Assembly (NCBI GenBank): GCA_009809945.1
Contig: WTPW01000968.1
Span: 54,092-118,091 of the forward strand
Length of the DNA: 64,000 nt
Origin: Gigaspora margarita
Taxonomy: Eukaryota; Glomeromycota; Glomeromycetes; Diversisporales; Gigasporaceae
Reading direction: 5' to 3'
Of this stretch, positions 12,281 to 23,554 are shown piece by piece. The notes under the pieces are model-generated. The model saw only the letters and a list, made by a program, of their open reading frames with translations. It did not search any database and was not told the DNA's origin. Each line of letters opens with the position of its first letter. Position 1 is the first letter of the stretch. The translations under genes and the position numbers were made by a program.

Positions 12281-12746
12281 AATTAAAAAAAATTAAATAT
12301 AAAAATTTAAATTTAGTTTATATAAAATTTTTAGAGGTTCTGAACATTTTATTTAGAACTCTAATTCTAATTATTTGTATATTTTAAATAATAGTAATAA
12401 TTGTTAAAAATAATGCTAAAATCAGATAATACTAAAATTTGGAGTCTTAATTTAAAAACTATAAGCTATGCTAAATCTATATATACTTTTAATATCAAAT
12501 CTATCTTCAAATCTTATTCTATTTCTATAAAACAACCCAAAAAAAATATGCAAAAAAATTAAAATTTCATATCAAAAATAGATTCAAATTTTAGTATTAT
12601 CTGATTTTAGCATTATCCTTAATAATAATTACTAAAACTGATAAATAGTAAACTTTTTAAAATTTACTAAATTAAAAATTATTATTTATAGTATATATAT
12701 AAATATTATTTATTCTTATAAACTTTTAATTACAAATTATAATATA
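12281..12746. other. AT-rich DNA, no gene seen
   Basis: Low-complexity A/T sequence. Two short imperfect inverted copies of GATAATACTAAAATTTG-type sequence (about 12425 and 12600) suggest a degenerate hairpin, but its ends are not clear. Confidence 0.4.
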
Positions 12747-13044
12747 CTGTATATTCCCAAAAATAAGCTACCTTTTTTGGGCCAAAAATTACACAAAAAA
12801 ATAGGGGTAGCTTATTTTTAGCGTATAGATATTTTGAAAAAATTGAAAAACGTACTAATAAAAAGTTGTCCAAATGACACCAAATTTTTATTGTAGGTGT
12901 ATTTTGATGCGCTGAACAACTTTACTTAATCGAACTTTTGAAGTTTACTTAGTATAAAAAAGTTTTATATGTAGCAACTGCTAATACGTTTTTTGAGATT
13001 TTTGAAAAAAAACAGGAGGGTAGCTTATTTTTGGGAATATACAG
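12747..13044. mobile_element. TA-target MITE with AAATAAGCTACC ends, copy 1
   Basis: The left end is CTGTATATTCCCAAAAATAA and the right end mirrors it (CAAAAATAAGCTACC inverted, ending GGGAATATACAG). TA flanks both sides (12745-12746, 13045-13046). A second inverted TAGCTTATTTTTAGCG lies 60 bp inside the left end. It is 298 bp. A related copy is at 18649. The TA target suggests a Tc1/mariner-type mobiliser. Confidence 0.85.
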
Positions 13045-13213
13045 TAGTAATTATTATCATTTTATGATTAAAACAAGATCTTGTTTGTGTTTTTTATTTA
13101 ATATTTTTTTTAAAAATAAGATATTTTTGAAAATAAGCTACTTTTTTGTTTTGATTAAAAATTTTATAGTTACTATATATTAAAGTTAAAAATTTACTAT
13201 ATTGATGATTATT

Positions 13214-14090
13214 GTTTAATTGATAATCCACCTGTCAACTGAAAAGTGACGAAATGTGGCGTGCTTCTATCTAAAATTTTTTTCTTATTAAGTTAACAAC
13301 ATATGTCCACTAATTGAAAGTTGTAGAGCTCGTCAAGACACATCCAATAGTGGTTAGATCATCCAAATCAGTCTAGTAAATGGCAAGATATCGTCGAAAA
13401 CAATTGGCTGACTATATAAAATCCCATAACAGAAATTACATATGAAAATCACTATAGGTGAAATGTGGCATGCTTCCATCTAAAAGTTTTTTTCTTACTA
13501 AGTTAACGATATATGTTCACTAATTGAAAGTTGTAGAGCTCATTGAGACGTATTTAACAGTAGTTAGATCATCCAAATCGGCCTAGTGGATGGCAAGATA
13601 TCATCGAAAAACGATTGGCTGACTATATAAAATCTCCATATAAACAATGTTTGTTTACATAAAGATTTTATATAGTTGGTCAATCATTTTTGATGATATC
13701 TCGCCATCCACTAGACTGATTTGAATGATCTAACTACCGTTAGATGCATCATAATGAGCTCTACAACTTTCAATTAGTGGATATGTGTCGTTAACAGTTA
13801 ACTTATTAAGAAAAAATTTTTAGATAGAAGCATGCCACATTTTACCTATAGTGATTTTTATATATAATCTCTATCACAGGATTTTATATAGTCAGCCAAT
13901 TGTTTTTTGATGATATCTTGCCATCTACTAGACTAATTTGGATGATCTAACTACTGTTAGATGCATTTCGATGAGCCCTACAACTTTCAATTAGTGGACA
14001 TATATCGTTAACTTAATAAGAAAAAAATTTTAGATGGAAGCATGCCACATTTCATCACTTTTCAGTTGATAGGCGGATTATCAATTAAAT
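13214..14090. repeat. Large foldback element with two tandem units in each arm
   Basis: TTTAATTGATAATCCACCTG at the left is mirrored by CGGATTATCAATTAAA at the right. Inside, a 215-bp unit (GAAATGTGGC, then AATTGAAAGTTGTAGAGCTC, then ATTGGCTGACTATATAAAAT) occurs twice in tandem. It then occurs twice again in inverted orientation after a centre near 13645-13660. The same unit, single per arm, builds the foldback at 43655-44362. There is no coding sequence. Confidence 0.88.
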
Positions 14091-14136
14091 AAACTTGTTT
14101 AAAAATTAATATAAATATATTCAAATTTTTATTTAA

Positions 14137-14487
14137 GGGTAGGGTGAACTTAGATCATTTCTTATATAAGTAGATCAACCAAAAAAATATTACACAAAAA
14201 TCAAACACATGTTATATATAAAAGTTTTTAAAAATATAATCAATTTTTATAAAAGTTTTGGGGTAGATATATTAGACCCTCTAATTCTAATTATAATAAT
14301 TTGAACCTCTGTATTATTTTAAAAAAACATACTTGCATATATCATTAATTCTTTCTAAATTGATTGAAATTTGCCTAAGTTACACAACATAAATATCATA
14401 TGATCATCACCTGATTTCAATTAAATGTTATTGTAAAAAAATTAGTAATATGATTACTAGTAAAAATAATCGACGTTCACCCTACCC
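14137..14487. mobile_element. TTAA-flanked MITE with GGGTAGGGTGAAC ends
   Basis: The ends are exact 13-bp inverted repeats GGGTAGGGTGAAC / GTTCACCCTACCC, bounded by TTAA at 14133-14136 and 14488-14491. TTAA duplications are characteristic of piggyBac and Kolobok elements. The terminal triplet GGG is less usual for piggyBac (CCC), so the superfamily is tentative. It is 351 bp and non-coding. Confidence 0.8.
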
Positions 14488-14619
14488 TTAAATTGAACCT
14501 TTTTATTATTTGAATAACTCTTTTCAATAATCACTTGTATATATAATTTCTGAAATCTTTTTTTTATAAAAATTTATTATAAACTAAATAAAAACTTTTG
14601 AGAAAGATATAAGACAGTA

Positions 14620-15450
14620 TTTATTATTTAGGAATAGAGGTTATAGACTATCTGCTAATAGTTTAGAGATTATCACTTACTATGGAAATAGTATTTGTTA
14701 TTTAAAGACAAAGTTTATTGACTATCTGCTAACAAGTTTAGAGTTTATCACTTACTAACAAGAGAAGTACTGGGTCTGTTTTTCAATAAGGAGTAGTAGA
14801 TGAATAGTAAATAATTAAAAAAAAAAACACACTTCTTCATATAATACAAGTGAAAATACTGGTATTGATGATTCTTTGAAAATTTTTTTTACAAAATAGG
14901 TTTTTTAGCATATTCCCTTCAAAAGATCAGTAGTGTTTATTCTGTTCAAATTAGAAAAATACCTACTATATTAGAATTAAGGTCTTGGAGACAAAATAAA
15001 CAATAAATAATATATGAGATCTTTTTAGAGAAACCATTAGTAAAAACTATGTATTCTTTGTTTATTCTTTTTTTTTATTTTTTTATATTATATATTTGTT
15101 TGCTCTTTTTTTTTGTCTCTTTTATCTTGTCTTTTTATTTTATTAGGTTGTTCTTTTGTTTAGATTGAGTAAATTTTCCCAATTTTTTTTTGTTAGTTGC
15201 AGATAGTAGTTAGTTAATTTTTCTGTCAGAATCTAGGTAGAAAAAGGTTTAAAAAAAGCAGTGGTTAGAATAGGCTATAGATACCTACTGGTAACTATAA
15301 TTTAGAGACTACTAGGTATAACAGGTTATAGTAAGATATTATCTACTCTTGGTAAATCGTAGTTAATTATTTATAGTAACTAGCTAAGTTATATTTTTGT
15401 TTTAAGATTATTAGTATCAGAAGTAGATTAGCATTTATATATGAAAGTAT
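14620..15450 (+). repeat. Non-coding repeat copy related to 20973-21590 and 23575-24350
   Basis: A local about 80-bp direct repeat (GACTATCTGCTAA...TTATCACTTAC, twice between 14640 and 14760) is followed by sequence resembling the copies at 21 and 23.7 kb. The shared core is CCCTTCAAAAGATCAGTAGT, then CTACCA/CTA plus TTAGAATTA, then a T-rich stretch. No conserved frame is seen. It may be the degenerate body of an unknown element. Confidence 0.45.
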
Positions 15451-15994
15451 TTTTTATAAATAAAATATAGTATGTCTATTAGGTTTTAAAAAAAAAAACT
15501 TTTATTATTTGATCTTTAATTTTTATATTTAATAAAAAATTAATTTTTTTAAAAAATATATTTATTAAATTGTACCAATTAAAATCAAGTATTTTTTTGT
15601 ACTAATTCACAAGTAGCTTAGTATAACTATCAAGAACAAACCTATAAAATTTCAAATAAAGATATTATACAGAAAAAAGTTATAGTATAATTTATAATAT
15701 TAATAATTTAAATTAATTTAATATATCTGATATAAAAATTACTATTTTATATAGTAAAAAAATATTTATTTGGAACTCTTTTTAACAATTCTTTATACCA
15801 ACTCTTTACAAAAAGCCTGACTTATAAAAACTATACAATTAATATATTTTTTTATTACAAAACTCTATCTATAGTAGTTGAAAAAGGCTATTCACTGCAT
15901 GTTTTGGTTGTAGCTAAAATAGAGTTAAAAAGAATTGAATTTTTGTAAACAAGATCATCTGAATAACTATAGTATTATCAAGCAAGAAAGTAAT
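15451..15994. other. AT-rich DNA, no gene seen
   Basis: No supported feature up to the target duplication of the hAT element. Confidence 0.4.
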
Positions 15995-18066
15995 AAATAA
16001 GCTAGAGTTATTACTCAGATCAGGTGACCCATATGGGTCACCTGACCCAATGGTTCACAGTCAGAAATTGATCTAATCTGGGTCAAACAGATCAAGATTC
16101 AAAATAGGTAAATTTTTTAAATTGCACAATTTATATATCAGTATTGATATAGAAAATATTAAATATACTTTTTTTTTTATTTCAGTATCTTCCCAAGAAC
16201 ATATTCTTGCTAACTTGATTTATTTATTCTTGATTTATTTATTTAAACACTATTCAAGTATACTTTATTTATTTAATGATAAGTATTTGACAAATTTTCT
16301 AAAATAATATTGCACCGCAATGTTTATTCTAATAGTTTATTTAATTCTTTAGGTAATTTGTCTATCACACAGTTTTTTTTCTTGTTATTAATGCAAATGC
16401 ATTGGTTGGTTCAAATTTTAAAGGTATATTTAAATCGTATATGTTTTATTATTTTTTAATATTTTTTTAATTTTTTTTAATGTTTTTTTAATGTTATATT
16501 CTTCCTTGTCAATTTAATAATTTATTTAAACCTGAAAGTGTTTCACGTTCGTTTAATTGCCATTCAGTACCTTAATTCCAAAACTATTTGCCAAATTCGA
16601 TAACCATCTGTTAGATTTTACTAATTTTAGTTATTTTAAGTTATTTAAATATAAAATTTTTATTACCTAATCAAAAACCTGTGAAGCAGACCAAAGCTTC
16701 AGAGCCGATTTTAGAAGCAAAATTGATTCCACAAATTGAGGGTAAGTATGTTCTTTTTTCAGTAATCGTGAGACCTGCAGAGGAAAAAAATATTCAGATA
16801 GGACCGATGTGACCAGAATACAAAGATACTTGCAAGCAAGTTTTGCAAGTATAGAGTAATCTAATTTTCTTAAAGCCTACCATTAAAGAATGTTTGTTTT
16901 GCTTGGAACCCTTGGCAGTAATAAATATGAATTAAATTCTCAGTTAGCAATATTATCGTTATCTGGATCTAAATCCTTTTGAAAACAACTAGCTATAGGA
17001 TTGGCAAAAATATCTTCACTATGCATTGTATTATTAGATACTGAATCTGATATATTGCCTGCTTTATAATAATTAGTAGCCAATTCAAGATATTCTATGT
17101 GTGCTTCTGAAATAGTTTGTTGTTTCTCATCCTCTGTAAATATTTGCATGTCTTTTGTTCATGGGTCAAAAAAAGTGACAAGTCAGATCGGTTTTGTTGG
17201 TTCTAAAAATCTTTCCCGAAATAATTCATAAAGATGATTGCCAAACCTCTGTATATCAGCATTACTTACTATTGTACAATCAAGTTTTACATTAACAAAA
17301 TTAATAGCAAACTATGCTTGAGAAAGTGTTGGATATTGCGAACTGGACAATTTTTTTGAAATAACCTCATAAGGATACAATAATTTAACTAACTCATTTA
17401 CTCTTTTCCATTTATTTGATGACAACTCTTTTTCTTTATAACTTCTTAGTGAACTATTATTGTTAATTTCAACTAAAAATAACTTGTATCAATACATTGC
17501 TTGTTTAAGAATTGTTAGTCGTTTTAATAAAAAAATGTGAAATTCCATCTCATTGAGACATCACGAACTACAAAAAAAAAGTTATTCCAGTCTTCCATCT
17601 CTATTTGAGCTTCTAAAAGAAACTGCTTTTGCTTCAGACTTCCACTAAAATGCGACCAACATCTTTGTATCATTTTATTAAATTAGTAATTTCGAAACAA
17701 CCTTTTAATGCATCATTTATTGTGAGCTGTAAAGTATGTCCAAAACAATGGATTCTAAAAATGCCATGCTTTAGTTCTAACCTTTTTAAATATAATTTGA
17801 TATTTGCTCCGTTATCAACTATACCACTAATAGTTATATGCTTAAGTTGAAGATCATCTAAAACTTCAACAATTTTATTTAAAAGACATTTCGAGGTATG
17901 GGAATATGGTAGATACGAGATATTATCAGTAATCTCTTTTACTTAAAAACTATTGTTTATCCAATGTAGAGTAAGTCCGATATAAGGATCTCCATTATTT
18001 GATGTCTACATATCAGTAGTAAAAAAAACATAATTAATTTTAGCACTATCATGTGCATACTCACGA

Positions 18067-18364
18067 AGGACCCCGGACATATAGTACAGAGGTCATACGT
18101 TATGCAATTCAGCAAAAACCCCCAAAATTTGAGAAGCAAAAAAACAGTTTTTGGCAATTATCTTGGCATCCAGTAGTCCAATTTGAATGAACTTTTTTTT
18201 AAAATGAAGCTCTCAGTGAGGCGCATCTAACAAAAAAATATTCATTCAATTCTGATTACTGGATCGAAAGTTATTTAAGTAAATAGATTTTGACATTTTC
18301 AGCAAATTAGGTCAAAATTGGCCAAAATCTAGTTATAACCTATATCAAAGATGTCCGGGGTCCT
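18067..18364 (+). mobile_element. AGGACCCC MITE, copy B, in hAT transposase
   Basis: 298 bp, AGGACCCCGGACATATAG to GATGTCCGGGGTCCT. A perfect 8-bp duplication ACTCACGA lies at 18059-18066 and 18365-18372. It interrupts the hAT transposase coding sequence and is therefore younger than that element. Confidence 0.96.
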
Positions 18365-18648
18365 ACTCACGAAGGTTTTGCAAAATTTTATTCTCAGAAT
18401 TAATGAGAATTTCTTTTAAATGATTATTACTAAGTACATTAGCTTGGGTATCACATTCTTCAATTATTCTTTTAAACACTCATGATTGAATAATTGAAAA
18501 CGGTTAAAGTTTTTCAACTATAAAAGCGGTTATATTATTATCAAGATTTTTTTGGTTAGGAATATTCGATGTGTATTTTTTCACTTTGCTAAATGATTGC
18601 ACTATTGTTAGTTGTAAGAATTCAGGAGTTACAGAAAATTCACAACTA

Positions 18649-18963
18649 CTGTATATTCCCGAAAATAAGCTACCTTTTTTGGGCCAAAAATTATATGAAA
18701 AAATGATGAATAGCTTATTTTTAGCATATAGACATTTTTGAAAAAATTAAAAAATGTACTAATAAAAAGTTGTCCAAATGACACCAAATTTTTACTATAG
18801 GTGCATTTTGATGTGCTAAACAACTTTACTTAATCGAACTTTTAAAGTTTACTTAGTATAAAAAAGTTTTATATGTAGCAATTGCTAACGCATTTTTTGA
18901 GATTTTTGAAAAAAAACAGGAGGTAGTTTATTTCTGGAGTAGCTTATTTTCGGGAATATACGA
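18649..18963. mobile_element. TA-target MITE with AAATAAGCTACC ends, copy 2
   Basis: CTGTATATTCCCGAAAATAA at the left and CTTATTTTCGGGAATATAC at the right are inverted. The body is about 85% similar to the copy at 12747 by eye. TA precedes the left end; the right-hand TA is shifted (CGATA). It lies within the hAT transposase region. Confidence 0.85.
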
Positions 18964-19677
18964 TATTATTACCATTTAATACAATTTTTACTTGACCACC
19001 TTCTACCATAGCTCATGAAATATAATATTTGTTTCTCAAATATCATCATAAATTAGAAGTAGATCCGTCCTTTAAATATTTTGTTCATAAAATACAAATT
19101 TTATGACAACAAACCCAATACTCTAAATTATCAATGAATCTTATTTTATAAAATTCTTTAACAGGACTACCGCCTGGTTTTTTATTTTTTATTTTTTTGA
19201 CTAACAATTGCCTACTAGTATGTGATAATGTAGAGGACTAAAATGAATTTTTATTATTATTATTACTATTCATATTGCCAGATTCGGACCTATCCAAATC
19301 AACACCACCAGGCTTATCCAAATTAATACCACTAGGCTCATCCAAATCAGAATTCTCAGGCTTGTTCAAATCAACATCCTTAGGCTCATACAAATAATTA
19401 TCCTCAGACTTTAACACCATATGATCTAAATATTTGTCAGTCATAATTCTATAGAATAAAAATAATATTGTTAATTACTTGTTCGCAATAAATATGATAA
19501 ATCATAATAATAACTATGTAATAGTACTTATGATATACAATTTAGTTTTGTGTAGTTAATAATATTCGATTTTAACTGATATAATTTAGCTTTTTGCAGA
19601 CCAACTAGTAAGTATTTATAAGTGAAATTTGAACGTTAGAAGCTTTGAAGTGATTACTAAACAATTTTATATATGTA

Positions 19678-20263
19678 TAAGAGAGGTGGAGATATTGTGG
19701 ACAGAGAGGGTATTGTGGACAGGTGAGATGTCTTATAATTCTGTGATTGAAATTGGATAATTTTGGCACCATTCGATTTGTCTCTTTGAGACGAATTGAA
19801 TGGTATAAAATTCATCCAATTCTGACTACTAGATCACAAGATATTATCATTTATNCAAAATATAAGTTTTTTATATATATTTTTAAAATAGCAAATTTTT
19901 TCTATTTTAACCTTTAACNATCTTGGGATTCTGTGATTGGATTTAANCGATTTTGTACTTGTTAGAATCNTCTCGCTAAGACGATCATTTTGGTAGTAAA
20001 ATCATCCAAAACGGACCTGTAGATCAAAAATTATTCACTATGTCCACAATACCCCCCTCCCCTTTAAAATATAGTTTTTATATACTATTTGTGTACTAAT
20101 TATTTATATCTAAAACTATATAAGATATAAAGATTTTTTTGCAGTAATTTATTCTTTATTAAGCATAGTTCAAATAATAAAAATTGTATAAAAATCTATT
20201 TGTTTATTAAAAAGTTTTGCTAGTAAGAACCTTAAGATGTCCATAATATCCCCATCTCCCTTA
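19678..20263. mobile_element. Nested inverted-repeat element with ATATTGTGGACA ends
   Basis: The outer ends are TAAGAGAGGTGGAGATATTG and, inverted from the right, TAAGGGAGATGGGGATATTA. Just inside, a second pair (AGAGGGTATTGTGGACAG near 19706, mirrored by CACAATACCCCCCTC near 20046) suggests either a duplicated end or a second element nested in the first. It contains five unresolved n bases and lies in the 5' part of the hAT transposon. Confidence 0.72.
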
Positions 20264-20972
20264 TATGATGCAAGAAATCTAAACTATCTATTATTCTTTC
20301 TCACACTAGTTCCATAATTACCAACTAATTCTATGTATATATGTGAAAGCAAAAAATTAAACTGTTATTTTATACCAATTCCATAGAATAATAAAATAAT
20401 CTTGGGATGCTTACTAATCCATTCTATATATACAAGGAAATCAAATCCATTATGCCAATTCTATAAGAATGATAGCAATAATCTTGAAATGCTTGCTGAT
20501 TTGTCCTATATATATGTACATTAAACTGTTATTATTTCCTATACTATTACTAAACAAAAATTTAAAAATTTCATAAAATTATAGCTTAGCCGATTTTAGA
20601 TAATGCACTAATGTTTTAATTCAGCTCCATAAATAACAATTTGCTTCGTATTGTCCATACTAAAAATTCTAATATATCAAAATAAAAATAGTAACTTTGT
20701 TATTGATTATCGTTATTTTAAAGATAATTTTACTTAGCGTATTATTTCTATTTAAAAAGATCCAATTTTTTTGAGCATTATATCAACTTTAAAAAAACAG
20801 TATAACCCCCTGCCAAAATCGATAACCTTTAATAAAGCAAAATTGAAAATTAGTGAGTTTTTTTTTTTTAGGATTTTTTATATGACCTGTTGACCCGGGT
20901 CATGATCTGGGTAAATATCTTGACCCGTCCGGGTCATTATTTTTCAATCCAAGTAATAACTCTAAAATAAGC

Positions 20973-22043
20973 TCTAGAGCTTTGTTAAGATTTACAGAAG
21001 CTTTAGCAGATATAAATATTGGATTAGAAATAGTATTTTGTATAGTATAACTCTTTTAAGTTTCTACAAGTTGGTAAACTCTCCTTTTGCCCTTTGACTT
21101 TTTTCAAAATTTCAACAAAAATAGGCATTTCATTAGGACCCCGGACATATAGTACAGAGGTCATACATTACGCAATTCAGCAAAAACCTCCCGAAATTTG
21201 AGAAGCAAAAAAACAGTTTTTGGCGATTATCTTGGCATCCAGTAGTCCAATTTGAATGAACTTTTTTTAAAATGAAGCTCTCAGTGAGGCGCATCTAACA
21301 AAAAAAAGTTCATTCAATTCTAATTACTGGATCGGAAGTTATTTAAGTAAATAGATTTTGACATTTTCAGCAAATTAGGTCAAAATTGGCCAAAATCCAG
21401 TTATGACCTATATCAAAGATGTCCAGGGTCCTATTTCATTTATCCTTTCAAAAATTAGCATTGTTTACTGCTTCTATTTTAGGGGTTGTGTCTACCAAAT
21501 CAGAATCACTATTATGTGTTAAGCTATAATCTATTGTTTATAAGACAACAAATAAATAACATATCTAGGATTTTTATAGGACTATCTAAAAATTTTAATA
21601 GCATTATGAATTTAACCAAGGTATCTTTTCATTTATCCTATATAGAATATATATATAATACTATAGTAGAGTTAAACACTTTATGCAGTCTATAGAATTT
21701 TTAAATTAGTACTGTTGATCCTTTTAAAACTGATTCTATCAAAACTAATAATCCGTCAAATCTAATAAAAAATTAATTGCCTAGTTCATTCCTGTTATAT
21801 AACACTAATAGTTTGTAATATTTTTAATCTGATAATTACTCAAAACTAATACAAAACCTGTTTACTATGTATACTAATTTTAAAAGGGCCAACTATATAT
21901 ATATACTATATCAATTTGGTTTTTTTTCTTTGTTTTTCTTATCTTTTCTTATTTTATTTGGTTTGCTTTTGGATATTGTTTAGTTTTGTAATACTTTTTT
22001 TTTTTAGTTTTCTTTTATTTTTGTAATTACCTTTTGTTCATAA
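20973..22043 (+). repeat. Non-coding repeat copy interrupted by a MITE
   Basis: The sequence runs parallel to 23575-24190: CTAGAGCTTTGTTAAG, AGTATAACT, TTTCAAAATTTCAACAAAAATAGGCATT, TTAGCATTGTTTACT, TACCAAATCAGAATCA and then a T-rich tract. The MITE at 21135-21432 breaks the alignment exactly at its 8-bp duplication. No open frame is conserved between copies. Confidence 0.6.
21135..21432 (+). mobile_element. AGGACCCC MITE, copy C
   Basis: 298 bp with perfect 8-bp duplication ATTTCATT (21127-21134, 21433-21440). It is inserted in a non-coding repeat whose uninterrupted paralogue is visible near 23750. Confidence 0.96.
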
Positions 22044-22194
22044 GAGGAGTAACAAAAATCAAATGATTTTTTAGGAAAAGAAGAGGATAAAAAATGTTGA
22101 AATTATATATAGGAACCTGACCAAATTTATATTAAAGAGGGAAGAGGAGGTAGGCCTCTAATAAAAAATAATCAAATGATTAATAACATGGTCC
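22044..22194 (-). mobile_element. TTA-target MITE (PIF/Harbinger-like), copy 3
   Basis: 151 bp, inverted relative to copy 1. The ends GAGGAGTAACAAAAATC and GATTAATAACATGGTCC are flanked by TAA at 22041-22043 and 22195-22197. Confidence 0.9.
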
Positions 22195-22591
22195 TAAAGG
22201 TATAAGAGCATTCATAAATAATATTATTTACTATCTCATAAGATTCATAACTTCTCCTCTCTAGAAATAGATCATTGATAAATAATATTATCTAATCTAT
22301 ATAGACTTAGTACCTTCTTTAGATATAAAATATAAATTTATTGCTACTTCTGTTTTGTATAATAATATTTAATGATATATATAATATATATAAGTATATT
22401 GTAAATAGCAGTATTGCACTCGTACCAAATTTTTAAGAAAACTGTCCTATGAAAAACTATATAGTTAATATATCTACATACAACAAAACTTCACCAAGCT
22501 GCTATCGGGTACAAAGTCTATTCACTAGATGTCCTGTACATGAAATAGAAATAAAAAAGACATGCAGACTTTTAAGTGTGATACCTTGGCG

Positions 22592-23546
22592 CAGTGTTGT
22601 ACATTTTGGCTATCCACAGCCTTTTTTGGCTTGTCCATGTCCAAAATTGTCCAAATGTCCAAGATTGTTCAAACCTTGTTTAGGCTTTAATAATTAATAA
22701 ATCTATCTAAAAAATATATAACTATATATTTTTTTAAGTGCTAAACACATTCCAGTTAAAATTAAAATAGGGTATTTTAATAAAATTTTTTTTTTTTATT
22801 TTAACCTCCCAGCACAGTATCGGCCGGGCGGGCGCAGTTGGCGCAACTTTTATTAAGGTCTTTTTATTTGGTCATGAGAGCCTGACAACCCGGGCCCCCT
22901 ACATTTTGTAATAGTCTACATATGTGCATCTATTCTAGTTTCTACCATGGCTAACTGGTACTAAGCCTTTACTTATTTTAATTTCTACTGTGGCTAACCG
23001 GTATTAAGCCAACCTATTTTTTTCTTTTTAACTTCAACTGAACTTAATCGGCCGACCCATTTACAACCAGGGGATTTTACCGGAACTATCTAGGAAATTC
23101 TTAAAGAGCACCAACACCAGTAGCTGACAAGTTCGGCCAGACTTCAACCCTCGTTCCAAATGTTCTAGAAGCCTTTCACCCCTGAGGCCGAACGTAGCAG
23201 AGAACCCCAAAGATCCCATTAGAGCAGGTTATACGACATCCATCCCAAATGTCCGGAGAGCCTTTATCAAGCCAAACCCGAAATGTGGCTGATCCGTCTA
23301 AACACGGTCCTAGCATCCTAATTCAAATCGTCCATCACATGATCGTGTGTAGTTATTTTTTACCATTCGTAGGACTTGAACTGGCGACCTTATGTATAGA
23401 AACGGCAACGTCCTGGGAGCGCAACCACTACGCTATCGACTAGCAGGACTTTTAATAAAATTTTAAGTAATTTTATTTTATTTAATTGTTTAAAATTGTC
23501 TAAAATTGTTCAAGTCATTGTCCAAAGCTGTCCCGTGACAATACTG
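22592..23546. mobile_element. Non-autonomous hAT element carrying a SINE
   Basis: The left end CAGTGTTGTACATTTTGG and the inverted right end CAGTATTGTCACGGGACA match, and both begin with the hAT-like CAGTG/CAGTA. A perfect 8-bp duplication CCTTGGCG flanks it (22584-22591, 23547-23554). Subterminal TGTCCAAA/TTGTCCAA words cluster at both ends. The central 660 bp is a later SINE, so the native element is about 280 bp. Confidence 0.92.
22790..23449 (-). mobile_element. tRNA-headed SINE 1
   Basis: On the minus strand a tRNA-like head begins near 23449. It has an A box TAGCGTAGTGGTTGCGC and a B box of GTTCAAGTCC type (about 23370). It is followed by about 550 bp of unusually GC-rich body, and the copy ends in poly-A (poly-T on the plus strand from 22790). 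A perfect 15-bp duplication TTTTAATAAAATTTT lies at 22775-22789 and 23450-23464, which proves retrotransposition. At about 660 bp it is long for a SINE. It needs LINE enzymes in trans; the LINE at 1192 is a possible class of partner, although no shared 3' end was seen. Confidence 0.9.
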
Positions 23547-23554
23547 CCTTGGCG

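Larger units (their letters stand above)
16677..19444 (-). pseudogene. hAT (BED-type) transposase, broken
   Basis: The minus-strand start is at 19444 (MTDKYLDHMV). Residues 24-56 hold four 8-residue acidic repeats ending in pairs such as NS, GI, GV and SG. A region with WVCCHKICILW (about 19110) resembles a BED zinc finger. The catalytic core follows the insertion at 18067: TTDMQTSNNGDPYIGLTLHW (about 17985), IVDNGANIK (17800), RIHCFGHTLQLTINDALKG (17730), DVSMRWN (17545) and LSSNKWKRVNELVKLLYP (17390). The C-terminal dimerisation region reads YSILAKLACKYLCILVTSVLSE (16810), matching the hAT signature LA-YL-IPATSVPSER. At least six stops or frame changes lie outside the inserted elements. In active relatives this protein cuts and joins element ends and dimerises through the C-terminus. 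Confidence 0.9.
16003..20964 (-). mobile_element. Full-length hAT transposon with 8-bp TSD
   Basis: The ends are TAGAGTTATTAC and GTAATAACTCTA. A perfect 8-bp duplication AAATAAGC lies at 15995-16002 and 20965-20972. The interior holds a BED/hAT transposase gene on the minus strand. Subterminal GGGTCA/TGACCC words are dense on both sides (16021-16085 and 20893-20940), including the palindrome GACCCATATGGGTC, and are likely transposase-binding sites. The 4962 bp include three later insertions (18067, 18649, 19678), leaving about 3.8 kb, normal for hAT. Long poly-T stretches and broken frames show that it is no longer active. Confidence 0.95.

Noticed and set aside
22449-22697. 82-codon frame with Cys/Pro (CPCPKLSKCP)
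   Set aside because: The Cys/Pro pattern comes from the TGTCCAAA subterminal words of the hAT MITE at 22592.
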